Origin: Australimonas brisbanensis
GTDB lineage: Bacteria > Chloroflexota > Dehalococcoidia > Lucifugimonadales > Australimonadaceae
Reading direction: 5' to 3'
DNA length: 64,000 nucleotides
NCBI GenBank assembly: GCA_038147155.1
Contig: JAYQTA010000002.1
Span: forward strand, 62,001-126,000
The notes beneath the pieces are model-generated. The model did not search any database and was not told the DNA's origin. It saw nothing but the letters and a program-made list of their open reading frames with translations. Of the stretch, positions 50,234 to 58,525 are shown one piece after another. The translations under genes were made by a program, and so were the position numbers. The stretch's first letter is position 1. Each line of letters begins with the position of its first letter.

Positions 50234-50659
50234 CTAGGCGACGGCCAGCTTCTCCTCACGGCTCACCACACGGGTCTGCACCGGCAGCTTCTGGGCAGCG
50301 AGGCGCAGGGCCTCCTTGGCCAGCTCGTCGGGCACACCACCCACCTCGAACATGACGCGGCCGGGCTTGACCACGGCCACCCACGCCTCCACCGGACCCT
50401 TACCACCACCCTGACGCACCTCAGCCGGCTTGTGGGTGTAGGGCTTGTCCGGGAAGATCCGGATCCACACCTGCCCACCACGGCGCAGGTGGCGCGTGAT
50501 GGTCCGGCGGGCTGCCTCGATCTGCCGCGCGGTCACCTGGTGGTTGTCCAGCGACTTGAGGCCGTACTCGCCGAAGGCAACCGTGGAACCACGCAGGGCC
50601 ATGCCCTTCATGCGCCCACGGTGCGTCTTGCGGAACTTAGTGCGCTTGGGCTGCAGCAT
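50234..50659 (-). CDS. rplP: 50S ribosomal protein L16 (uL16)
   Basis: 141 residues from MLQPKRTKFRKTHRGRMKGM; includes GGQVWIRIFPDKPYTHKPAE. ATG 50659 chosen at the conserved N-terminus, which overlaps rpsC by 23 nt; an upstream GTG gives 9 odd residues. Confidence 0.97.
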   Translation of the reverse strand: MLQPKRTKFRKTHRGRMKGMALRGSTVAFGEYGLKSLDNHQVTARQIEAARRTITRHLRRGGQVWIRIFPDKPYTHKPAEVRQGGGKGPVEAWVAVVKPGRVMFEVGGVPDELAKEALRLAAQKLPVQTRVVSREEKLAVA

Positions 50660-51341
50660 CACCGCTCTCCTGACGGGCACGCCCACCCACCGGCGGGGCC
50701 TCCCGCTGGGCGAAGATCTCGCCCCGGTTGATCCAGACCTTCACGCCGATGCGCCCCATGGTGGTGTGCGCCTCGGCAAGACCGTAGTCGATATCGGCAC
50801 GCAGGGTGTGCAGGGGCACCGAGCCCTCCAGCACCTTCTCGCTGCGCGCGATCTCCGCGCCGCCCAGGCGCCCACCCACCAGCACCTTCACGCCCTTGGC
50901 GCCGGCCTGCATGGTGCGCTGGGCAGACATGCGGGTGGCGCGGCGGAACATGACGCGCCGCTCCAGCTGGTCGGCGATGTTGCGGGCCACCAGGTAAGCG
51001 TCCAGCTCAGGCTGGCGGATCTCCAGCACGTTCAGCCGCACGCGCTTGCCGCCGGTGGCTTCCTCAACGGCCTTGCGCAACTCGTCCACGCGCTGGCCGC
51101 CGCGCCCGATCACGATGCCGGGGCGAGCGGTGTGCACGTTGACCGTGAGGTCCTGGGCGGTGCGCTCGATCTCCACGCGGGAGATACCAGCCTCCGCGTA
51201 CTTGGCGCGGATGACCTTGCGGATCGCGTCGTCCTCCAGCACCTGCGTCGAGTAGTCCTTGGCATCGCCAGCGAACCAACGCGACTGCCAGTCCCGGATC
51301 ACTCCGAGGCGAAAGCCGATGGGATGTGTCTTGTGACCCAC
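50637..51341 (-). CDS. rpsC: 30S ribosomal protein S3 (uS3)
   Basis: 234 residues; MGHKTHPIGFRLGVIRDWQS, KH-domain GIVIGRGGQRVDEL, and a C-terminal Ala/Gln/His tail. Forms the mRNA entry channel with S4 and S5. Confidence 0.98.
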   Translation of the reverse strand: MGHKTHPIGFRLGVIRDWQSRWFAGDAKDYSTQVLEDDAIRKVIRAKYAEAGISRVEIERTAQDLTVNVHTARPGIVIGRGGQRVDELRKAVEEATGGKRVRLNVLEIRQPELDAYLVARNIADQLERRVMFRRATRMSAQRTMQAGAKGVKVLVGGRLGGAEIARSEKVLEGSVPLHTLRADIDYGLAEAHTTMGRIGVKVWINRGEIFAQREAPPVGGRARQESGDAAAQAH

Positions 51342-51365
51342 GCTTACTCCTTAGTCCCCGCCGTC

Positions 51366-51704
51366 CTAGACGGCCTCATCAACCAGGATGGTGATGTGGC
51401 TGGCCTCGCGCTCCACCCGACCTGCACGGCCCCGGGAGTTCGCGCGGAAGCGGCGCATCTTCACCGCCTGGTCCGCATAGGCGTTGACCACCTTCAGGCG
51501 AGAGGGGTCCATGCCCGCGTTGTTCTCTGCGTTGGATGCAGCCGAGCGCAGCACCGCAGCGATCTTCGCGGCCGTGGGGCCTGCGGTGAACGCCAACCGG
51601 TCCAGCGCCTGCTGCACGGGCATGCCCTTGATCGCGTTCAGCACCAGCCGCACGCGCTTGGGCGAGATGCCCACCTGCTTGTTAATCGCCTTAACCGCCG
51701 CCAT
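51366..51704 (-). CDS. rplV: 50S ribosomal protein L22 (uL22)
   Basis: 112 residues; GISPKRVRLVLNAIKGM, SAASNAENNAGMD, and the beta-hairpin loop near RRFRANSRGRAGRV that lines the exit tunnel. Confidence 0.98.
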   Translation of the reverse strand: MAAVKAINKQVGISPKRVRLVLNAIKGMPVQQALDRLAFTAGPTAAKIAAVLRSAASNAENNAGMDPSRLKVVNAYADQAVKMRRFRANSRGRAGRVEREASHITILVDEAV

Positions 51705-51705
51705 G

Positions 51706-51993
51706 CTAGCGCCTCACTCCCGATGCACGCTCGGACTTGCCCACGTGGCCCCGGAAGGTCCGGGTGGGGGCGAACTCCCCCAGCTTGTGGCCCACCATGT
51801 TCTCGGTGATGAACACCGGGATGTGGCGGCGGCCGTCGTGCACAGCGATGGTCATCCCCAGCATGTCCGGCATGATGGTGGAGGCCCGCGACCAGGTGCG
51901 GATCACCACTTTGTTGTCGGTGGCCTGGGCCTTGGAGACCTTCTTGGCCAGCTTGGGGTGGACGTAGGGTCCCTTCTTGATCGAGCGCGACAT
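51706..51993 (-). CDS. rpsS: 30S ribosomal protein S19 (uS19)
   Basis: 95 residues; MSRSIKKGPYVHPKL, TWSRASTIMPDMLG, FAPTRTFRGHVGKSERASGV. ATG overlaps the rplB stop as TAATG. Confidence 0.98.
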   Translation of the reverse strand: MSRSIKKGPYVHPKLAKKVSKAQATDNKVVIRTWSRASTIMPDMLGMTIAVHDGRRHIPVFITENMVGHKLGEFAPTRTFRGHVGKSERASGVRR

Positions 51994-52823
51994 TACTTGG
52001 CTCTCCTGTCACGGACGACGAACACATCGGTGTGGGTGCGGCGGCGGGTCTTGGGACCCAGCGCCGGCTTGCCCCACGGGGTCTTGGGGTGAACCATGCC
52101 GGCCCCCGAGCGCCCCTCACCACCACCGTGCGGGTGGTCGCGCGGGGTCATGGCCGTACCACGGGTGTGCGGGCGACGGCCCAGGTGGCGCGAACGACCC
52201 GCCTTGGCCAGCACCGTGTTCTTGTGCTCAGGATTGCCCACCTGGCCGATGGTGGCCAGGCACTCGGCCGGCACGCGGCGAATCTGCCCCGAGGGGAGGC
52301 GCAGCATGGCGAAGGCGTCGTCCTTGGCCAGCAGCTGGGCGCCGGTGCCCGCGCTGCGGCACAGCTGGCCGCCCATGCCGGGCTGGAGTTCGATGTTGTG
52401 CACCATGGTGCCGGTGGGGATGGCCTTCAGCGGCAGAGCGTTGCCCGGCTTGATGTCGGCGCTGGCCCCGTTGGCCACCACATCGCCCACCTTCATGCCC
52501 TGGGAGGCCAGCACGTAGCGGCGGGCCCCGTCGGCATAGAGCACCAGGGCGATGCGCGCGGTGCGGTTCGGGTCGTACTCGATGGACTCGACGCGCCCCG
52601 GCACACCGGCCTTGGCCCGCTTGAAGTCCACGTCACGCCAGGAGCGCTTGGCGCCGCCGCCACGGTTCTTGACCGTGGTGACGCCGCGCGCGTTGCGCCC
52701 GCCGGAGGAGTGCTTCCCCTTGGTCAGCGGCTTGTGCGGCTTGCGCCGGGTCAGCTCCGAGAAGTCGGGGCGGACGGCGCCCCGAACGCCGGGGGATGTG
52801 GGTCGGAGTCGCTTGAGCGGCAT
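51993..52823 (-). CDS. rplB: 50S ribosomal protein L2 (uL2)
   Basis: 276 residues; full length with GRNARGVTTVKNRGGGAKR, ASQGMKVGDVV, RGTAMTPRDHPHGGGEGRS (peptidyl-transferase-region His). Essential for subunit association. Confidence 0.98.
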   Translation of the reverse strand: MPLKRLRPTSPGVRGAVRPDFSELTRRKPHKPLTKGKHSSGGRNARGVTTVKNRGGGAKRSWRDVDFKRAKAGVPGRVESIEYDPNRTARIALVLYADGARRYVLASQGMKVGDVVANGASADIKPGNALPLKAIPTGTMVHNIELQPGMGGQLCRSAGTGAQLLAKDDAFAMLRLPSGQIRRVPAECLATIGQVGNPEHKNTVLAKAGRSRHLGRRPHTRGTAMTPRDHPHGGGEGRSGAGMVHPKTPWGKPALGPKTRRRTHTDVFVVRDRRAK

Positions 52824-52826
52824 GGG

Positions 52827-53114
52827 CTAGGCCCCCTCGAACAGCTGGATGGACTGACCCGGTGCGAGGGTCACCACCGCCTTCTTGATGGCGCGCTGCT
52901 GCATCCAGCGCCCGTTGGCGCGGCGCTTGCGCTCGCCAGGGATGGAGAGCACGCGCACCGCGCGCACCTTCACCTCGAAGGAACGCTCCACGGCGTCCTT
53001 CACCTCGGTCTTGGAAGCCCGCTTGTCCACCTCGAAGACGTACTTGCTCTGCTCCTGGAGCAGCGTCGACTTCTCGGTGACGATGGGGCGCTTGAGCACT
53101 GCGTAGGTGTCCAT
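52827..53114 (-). CDS. rplW: 50S ribosomal protein L23 (uL23)
   Basis: 95 residues; LKRPIVTEKSTLLQEQSKYVF, VKVRAVRVLSIPGERKRRANG. Main SRP docking site at the tunnel exit. Confidence 0.97.
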   Translation of the reverse strand: MDTYAVLKRPIVTEKSTLLQEQSKYVFEVDKRASKTEVKDAVERSFEVKVRAVRVLSIPGERKRRANGRWMQQRAIKKAVVTLAPGQSIQLFEGA

Positions 53115-53126
53115 GATCCCTCCCGC

Positions 53127-53795
53127 CTAGGCGGCGGCCTCCTTCGCGAGGCCCTGCTTGCGGCGGCTGGCGGTCTGCGACCACAGCTCACCGGCACGCT
53201 GGGCGGCCTCCGGGCTCATGACCACGGCATCGTACCGGGCCAGGTCCAGCACGTTCAGCAGGTCGGCGGCCAGCGCCTTGGTGCGCGGCAGGTTGCGGGC
53301 CGAGCGCACGACGCCCTCGGCCGGCTCGCGCAGCACCAGCAGCGCAGAGCCCGACACGCCCAGAGCCTCCAGCAGCGCTGCCAGGACCTTGGTCTTGGAC
53401 TCCAGCTCCGCCAGCCCCTCCACCAGGATCAGCCGCTCGCCCGCCGCCTTGGCGGAGAGGGCGACGCGGATCGCCTGCTGACGCATGCGCTTGGGCATGT
53501 CCTTGCGGTAGGAGCGCGGGTGCGGGCCGAAGACCACACCACCGTGGCGCCACTGGGGCGAACGGGTCGAACCCTGACGGGCCCGGCCGGTGCCCTTCTG
53601 CTTCCACGGCTTGCGGCCACCGCCGGACACGTTGGCACGCGTGAGCGTGCTGGACGTGCCCTGGCGCTGATTGGCCTGCACACGGACCAGGGCCTGGTGG
53701 AGCAGGTCGGCCTTCAGCGGCGCAGCGAAGACGGTATCGTCCACCTGCGCCTTGCCAACCACCTCACCCTTCAGGTTGCGGATGGGCAGCTCCAT
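53127..53795 (-). CDS. rplD: 50S ribosomal protein L4 (uL4)
   Basis: 222 residues; VRVQANQRQGTSSTLTRAN, GGRKPWKQKGTGRARQGSTR, PHPRSYRKDMPKRMR. Tunnel-lining loop present. In E. coli it represses its own operon; no equivalent leader was examined here. Overlaps the rplC stop (TGATG). Confidence 0.98.
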   Translation of the reverse strand: MELPIRNLKGEVVGKAQVDDTVFAAPLKADLLHQALVRVQANQRQGTSSTLTRANVSGGGRKPWKQKGTGRARQGSTRSPQWRHGGVVFGPHPRSYRKDMPKRMRQQAIRVALSAKAAGERLILVEGLAELESKTKVLAALLEALGVSGSALLVLREPAEGVVRSARNLPRTKALAADLLNVLDLARYDAVVMSPEAAQRAGELWSQTASRRKQGLAKEAAA

Positions 53796-54472
53796 CAGGA
53801 CTCCTTCTCCTCGGCCTGCTCGGCCGCCTCGGCGGCAACGCGCTCGGCAACGGGCAGCCCGCGCGAGAAGCGCACCAGCACCGTGCCGTTGCGGGCGCCA
53901 GGGACAGCCCCGCGCACCAGCAGCAGATTGCGGTCAGCGTCCACGCTCACCACCTTCAGGTGGCGGACGGTGACGCGGTTATCACCCATGTGGCCGGGCA
54001 TGGTCTTGCCCTTGAGCACGCGGCCGGGCGAGGTGCCCGCGCCGATGGAACCCACCGCCCGGTGCCGGTCACCCTGACCGTGGGTCTTGGGGCCGCCACC
54101 GTAGTTGTGGCGCTTGACCACACCCTGGAAGCCACGCCCCTTGGCGTTGGCGGTCACGTCCACCACATCGCCGGGCTGGAACTGCCGGACGGTGATGGTC
54201 TGACCGACGGCGACCTCGCCCTCCAGCACCGGCACCTCGCGCAGGTGGCGCAGGCGGGTGTTGGCGGCAGCCTGGTGGCCGGCGGCGGGCTTGTTGAGGC
54301 TCTTGGCCTCGCCGAAGCCGATCTGGGCGGCCTCGTAGCCGTCCCTCTCGCCAGTGCGCACCTGCGTCACCACGCACGGGCCCACCTCCAGCACGGTGAC
54401 GGGCACCAGACGCGCCTCGTCCCCGAACAGGTGGGTCATACCGATCTTCTTGCCCAGCAGTGCTTCAATCAT
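53795..54472 (-). CDS. rplC: 50S ribosomal protein L3 (uL3)
   Basis: 225 residues; LLGKKIGMTHLFGDEARLVP, GRGFQGVVKRHNYGGGPKTHG, PGRVLKGKTMPGHMG. Short acidic end (AEEKES). Follows rpsJ by 3 nt. Confidence 0.98.
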   Translation of the reverse strand: MIEALLGKKIGMTHLFGDEARLVPVTVLEVGPCVVTQVRTGERDGYEAAQIGFGEAKSLNKPAAGHQAAANTRLRHLREVPVLEGEVAVGQTITVRQFQPGDVVDVTANAKGRGFQGVVKRHNYGGGPKTHGQGDRHRAVGSIGAGTSPGRVLKGKTMPGHMGDNRVTVRHLKVVSVDADRNLLLVRGAVPGARNGTVLVRFSRGLPVAERVAAEAAEQAEEKES

Positions 54473-54475
54473 GGC

Positions 54476-54820
54476 TTACAGCTTGATGGAGATGTCCACG
54501 CCGGCCGGCATCTGGAGCCGGGTCAGCGCGTCGATCGTCTTGGAATTGGGGCCCAGGATGTCCACCAGACGCTTGTGGGTGCGGATCTCGAAGTGCTCCC
54601 GCGAGTCCTTGTCCACATGGGGAGAGCGGATCACACAGAAACGCTTGATGCGCGTGGGCAGCGGCACGGGGCCGGCCACCTGCGCACCCGTGCGCTCGGC
54701 TGCCTCCACGATCTGGACCGAGGACTGGTCCAGCAGGCGGTGGTCGAAGGCGCGCAGCACGATGCGGACCTTATCCGATCCTGCTCCTGCGCGGGCCCTG
54801 GGCGATGCTTGCTCTACCAC
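54476..54820 (-). CDS. rpsJ: 30S ribosomal protein S10 (uS10)
   Basis: 114 residues, about 10 longer at the N-terminus than usual. VRIVLRAFDHRLLDQS, GPVPLPTRIKRFCVIRSPH, THKRLVDILGPNSKT. GTG start after TAGGAG. Directly after fusA; tuf is not between them. Also the NusE transcription factor. Confidence 0.97.
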   Translation of the reverse strand: MVEQASPRARAGAGSDKVRIVLRAFDHRLLDQSSVQIVEAAERTGAQVAGPVPLPTRIKRFCVIRSPHVDKDSREHFEIRTHKRLVDILGPNSKTIDALTRLQMPAGVDISIKL

Positions 54821-54830
54821 TGGATAGCTC

Positions 54831-56917
54831 CTAAGCGCTCTTGGCGGCGACGGCAGCCACGGTGGAGGCGGGTGCCTTCTCGTAGCGGCCGAATTCCATG
54901 GTGTAGGTGGCGCGGCCCTGGGTGGCGGAGCGCAGGTCGGTCGCGTAACCGAACATCTCCACCAGCGGCACGTCCGCGTCGAGGATCTGGGTGTCGCCCT
55001 GGGCCTCCATGGACTTGATAGAGGCGCGGCGGGAGTTCAGGTCACCCAGCACGTCGCCCAGGTACTGACCCGGGGTGATGACCTGCACCTCCATCACCGG
55101 CTCCAGCAGCGCGGGGCCAGCCTTGCCCAGCGCGTCCTTGATCGCCATGGAGGCGGCGATCTTGAAGGCCATCTCCGAGGAGTCCACCGGGTGGAAGGAG
55201 CCGTCAACGCAGTTCACCTTGACGTCCATCACGGGGTAGCCCGCAATGACACCGGTGAGCAGCGCTTCCTCGGCGCCCTTGTTGATGGCAGGGATGAATT
55301 CCTTGGGGATCGCCCCGCCCACCACCTTGTTCTCGAACAGGAAGCCCTTGCCCGGCTCCTGCGGCTCGATCTCCAGCACGCAGTGGCCGAACTGGCCGCG
55401 CCCGCCCGTCTGGCGGACGAACCGCCCCTCGGCACGGGAGGGCTTGGTGATGGCCTCACGGTAGGCGACCTGGGGCTTGCCCACGGTGGCCTCCACGCTG
55501 AACTCGCGCTTGAGCCGGTCCACCAGGATCTCCAGGTGGAGTTCGCCCATGCCGGAGATGATGGTCTGGCCCGTCTCCTGGTCGTGGCGCACCCGGAAGG
55601 TCGGGTCCTCCTCGCCCAGCTTGATCAGCCCGTCGGTGAGTTTGTCCTGCTCGGCGCGGGTCTTGGGCTCGATGGCCACGGAGATCACCGGCTCGGCGAA
55701 CTTGATGGACTCGAGGACGATGGGCGACTTCTCGTCGCAGATCGTCTCGCCGGTGAAGGTGTTCTTCAGACCGACGGCGGCGCCGATCTCGCCCGCCGTG
55801 ATGACGTCGGAGTCCTCACGGTGCTGGGCGTGCATGAACATGATGCGCCCCAACCGCTCGCGCTGGTCCTTGGAGGTGTTGTAGACGGGCGAGCCCGCCT
55901 TCATGGTGCCGGAGTAGACCCGGAAGTAGACCAGACGGCCCACATACGGGTCGGTCATCACCTTGAAGGCCAGGGCCGAGAAGGGGGCGTCCGGGTCGGT
56001 GGGGCGCTCGAGCACCTCCTCCGTCTTGGGGTGCTTGCCCTTGATGGCGGGCACGTCCAGGGGGGAGGGCAGGTAGTCCAGCACCGCGTCCAGCATCAGC
56101 TGTACGCCCAGGGACTGCAGGGCCGAGCCCGCGACCACGGGCACCAGCTTGTTGGCGATGCACGCGCGGCGCATGGCGTCCTTGAGTTCCTCAGCGGAGG
56201 GCACCTCGCCCTCCAGGAACTTCTCCATCAGCGCATCGTCCGTCTCGGAGATGCGCTCGATAACCTCCTCGCGCACCCGGGCGAGCTGGTCCTTCAGGTT
56301 GGCCGGGACGTCACCCTCCTTGAGGGCGCCCGGCTGGGCCGACTCGCGGTCGAAGAACCAGGCCTTCTCCTGGAGGATGTCGATGACGCCGGCGAACTCG
56401 TCCTCAGCGCCGATGGGCAACTGCACGGGAACCGGCACCGCCTTGAGGCGGTCCGTGATCGACTTGATGGTCTTGAAGAAGACAGCGCCGATGCGGTCCA
56501 TCTTGTTGACGAAGCAGATGCGGGCACGCCGTAGCGGTCGGCCTGGCGCCAGACCGTCTCGGACTGGGGCTGCACGCCAGCCACGGCGTCGAAGACGACC
56601 ACGCCGCCGTCCAGCACGCGCAGGGAACGCTCCACCTCGGCCGTGAAGTCCACGTGGCCAGGGGTGTCGATGATGTTGATGGGGTGGCCCTTCCACTCGG
56701 CGCGCGTCGCAGCGGAGGTGATGGTGATGCCCCGCTCGCGCTCTTGGGCCATCCAGTCCATCACCGCCGTGCCTTCGTGAACCTCACCGATCTTGTAGGT
56801 GCGGCCCGTGAAGAACAGCACGCGCTCGGTGACCGTGGTCTTACCAGCGTCGATGTGCGCGATGAAGCCGATGTTGCGCATCAGCCCTAGGCGCTTGTTG
56901 GTGGAAGCCGTCGTCAT
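54831..56917 (-). CDS. fusA: Elongation factor G, split by a one-base frameshift
   Basis: The translocation GTPase. Two overlapping frames together give a normal EF-G. 56917 to ~56524 encodes AHIDAGKTT (P-loop), DTPGHVDF and WRQADRYGVP; the frame then shifts and continues as RICFVNKMDRIGA (NKMD) through domains II-V to 54831. The whole span is 2087 nt, one short of 696 codons. The junction reads GTGCCCGCATC, where GTGCCCCGCATC would restore it (GGG on the plus strand at 56522-56524). An assembly or homopolymer error is likeliest; a true mutation or recoding are alternatives. Start at 56917 is not well supported by a Shine-Dalgarno. Confidence 0.9.
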
Positions 56918-56968
56918 TCCCTTAACCCTCTACCTCAGCCCTTCAGCAACCCTTCGGGTGTCCCTGCA

Positions 56969-57439
56969 TCACCAGCGGTAGTGGACGAAGGCCCGGTTGG
57001 CCTCGGCCATCCGGTGCACCTCATCACGCTTGCGCACCGCGGCGCCCTGGCCGCGGGAGGCGTCGATGAACTCCTGCGCCAGGCGCACCCGCATGGGCTG
57101 CCCGGTACGCGCACGCGCCGCCTGGATCAGCCAGCGCATGGCCAGGGCCTGCCGGCGGGGACCGGCGACCTCCACCGGCACCTGGTAGGTGGCGCCGCCC
57201 ACACGGCGGGGCTTGACCTCGACGGTGGGGGTGGCGTTGCGCACCGCCTGCTCGAAGACCTCCAGGGGCTCCCGGTTGGTCTCCTGCTGGATGCGCTCGA
57301 AGGCGCCGTAGACGAACTTCTGCGCGGCGATCTTCTTGCCGTCGAGCATGGCCCGGTTGATGAACTTGGCCAGATCGATGCTGCCGAACCGGGGGTCCGG
57401 GTTGATGTGCCGCTGTTCCGCCCTGCGCCGTCGAGGCAT
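56969..57439 (-). CDS. rpsG: 30S ribosomal protein S7 (uS7)
   Basis: 156 residues; MPRRRRAEQRHINPDPRFGS, VKPRRVGGATYQVPVEV, RWLIQAARARTGQPM and an AFVHYRW end. Organises the 30S head. AAAGGA precedes the ATG. Confidence 0.98.
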   Translation of the reverse strand: MPRRRRAEQRHINPDPRFGSIDLAKFINRAMLDGKKIAAQKFVYGAFERIQQETNREPLEVFEQAVRNATPTVEVKPRRVGGATYQVPVEVAGPRRQALAMRWLIQAARARTGQPMRVRLAQEFIDASRGQGAAVRKRDEVHRMAEANRAFVHYRW

Positions 57440-57563
57440 CGTTCCTTTCCCTTCCGCGTTGGCGGCTCCTGGCCGCTCATTCGCTGGAGCTCGCAGCGGG
57501 TCCGCCCGCCGGCCCTTCCGTCATGCTCCCGTCACCGCCCGTTCACGCCACAAATCGCTCGAC

Positions 57564-57583
57564 CCCCTTGCTAGCGCAAGGGG
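57564..57583 (-). promoter_or_regulatory. Hairpin in the rpsL-rpsG spacer
   Basis: Perfect 8-bp stem CCCCTTGC/GCAAGGGG with TAGC loop in the 210-nt spacer, which contains no gene. A second imperfect stem (about 57599-57626, GTCCCGG..CCGGGGAC) lies closer to rpsL. Candidate S7-type autoregulatory or processing structure; inference only. Confidence 0.4.
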
Positions 57584-57649
57584 CAGCCACACCGCGTCCC
57601 GTCCCGGCCCGGTGAGCCGGGGACGGCGCCGGCAGGCGTCGCGTGGACG

Positions 57650-58060
57650 TTACGAGCGCTTGGCTCCGTACTTGCTCCGTCCCTGCTTGCGGTCCTTGAC
57701 GCCCGTCGAGTCGAGTGCACCACGGATAATGTGGTAGCGCACGCCCGGCAGGTCCTTCACACGACCGCCCCGGATCAGGACGACGGAGTGCTCCTGCAGC
57801 GAGTGGCCCTCGCCCGGGATGTAGGCCGTGACCTCCATCCCATTGGTCATGCGCACACGGGCCACCTTCCGCAGGGCCGAGTTCGGCTTCTTCGGCGTGA
57901 CGGTGCGCACCTGGACGCAGACGCCCAGCTTCTGGGGGCTGCCGTCGCCGCGGTACACCCGGTTCTTGAGGGTGTTCCGCACGAAGCGCAGGGCCGGAGC
58001 CTTGGTCTTCTTGACCGTGGGCTTGCGGCCGTTCCGCACCAGCTGGTTCATCGTCGGCAT
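57650..58060 (-). CDS. rpsL: 30S ribosomal protein S12 (uS12)
   Basis: 136 residues; MPTMNQLVRNGRKP, VTPKKPNSALRKVARVR, GGRVKDLPGVRYH. The lysines at the classical streptomycin sites are wild type. First gene of the supercluster, behind a strong promoter and a structured ~110-nt leader. Confidence 0.98.
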   Translation of the reverse strand: MPTMNQLVRNGRKPTVKKTKAPALRFVRNTLKNRVYRGDGSPQKLGVCVQVRTVTPKKPNSALRKVARVRMTNGMEVTAYIPGEGHSLQEHSVVLIRGGRVKDLPGVRYHIIRGALDSTGVKDRKQGRSKYGAKRS

Positions 58061-58117
58061 CGTTCGTTCTGCTCCATCACGTTTCGGGCCGTCTCGTGTT
58101 CGCCGGGCCCAGTCTCG

Positions 58118-58207
58118 CCGTCACCACGCCGTGACGGACGCACCAGTACCCCACCCTGTTCGGGCGCGAACAGTGGAATGCTACCCCCGAGCGTGCCTGG
58201 GTGTCAA
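58118..58207 (-). promoter_or_regulatory. rpsL promoter and leader hairpins
   Basis: On the minus strand TTGACA (58207-58202), 18-nt spacer, TAGCAT (58183-58178). The leader carries CTGTTCG/CGAACAG (58156-58173) and CCGTCAC/GTGACGG (58118-58137) hairpins, 7 bp each. The promoter has the same layout as that of the SAM-riboswitch operon. Confidence 0.75.
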
Positions 58208-58238
58208 CTTGAACGAGGGCGGTGTTGGGCAGGTGCAG

Positions 58239-58484
58239 CGCCAGGGGCTGCCCCCTCTTGAACGAGCGAACCAAGTGAGCGGGGCCGTGTGCGTGCTGGC
58301 CACGCGTCTGCGGGCGAACGCAGTGAGCGGGGCCGCAGGCCCCACATGGAGCGCCCGGCAGGGCGCGTAGACGGGGGTTCGGCGCACGAAGTGCGCCCAG
58401 GGGGTGTCCCCCTTGAACAAGCGACCGAAGGGAGCGGGGCGCAGGGGAGCCCCCTGTAACGAGCCCGGCGTCAGCCGGGCGGGG
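58239..58484. repeat. Modular intergenic repeat cluster between rpsL and the adenosyltransferase gene
   Basis: In this gene-free 465-nt region four modules line up on the plus strand. (1) 58239-58284: GGGG-type hairpin CAGGGGCTGCCCCCT then TTGAACGAGC. (2) 58308-58332: GCGAACGCAGTGAGCGGGG. (3) Core 58373-58439: GGGGGTTCGG, GGCGCAC-GAA-GTGCGCC, AGGGGG-TGT-CCCCCT, TTGAACAAGC. (4) 58442-58484: GGGGAGCCCCC, TGTAACGAGC and GCCCGGC-GTCA-GCCGGGC plus GGGG. Module order differs from the 4.3/7.7-kb copies. Confidence 0.8.
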
Positions 58485-58512
58485 CAAGGGCGAGCGCCGA
58501 GGGCGGGAAGCG

Positions 58513-58518
58513 TATACT
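58513..58518 (+). promoter_or_regulatory. TATACT -10 box of the adenosyltransferase gene, leaderless
   Basis: TATACT ends 7 nt before the ATG; no Shine-Dalgarno. Confidence 0.55.
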
Positions 58519-58525
58519 CCCGGCC

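Noticed and set aside
56520..56530. Programmed frameshift in fusA as the main explanation
   Set aside because: No slippery heptamer or strong downstream structure was seen, and a missing C in a short C run is a simpler reason.
4256..58484. CRISPR array or insertion sequence for the repeat family
   Set aside because: Units are neither evenly spaced with unique spacers nor flanked by cas genes; no transposase, terminal repeats or target duplications were found.
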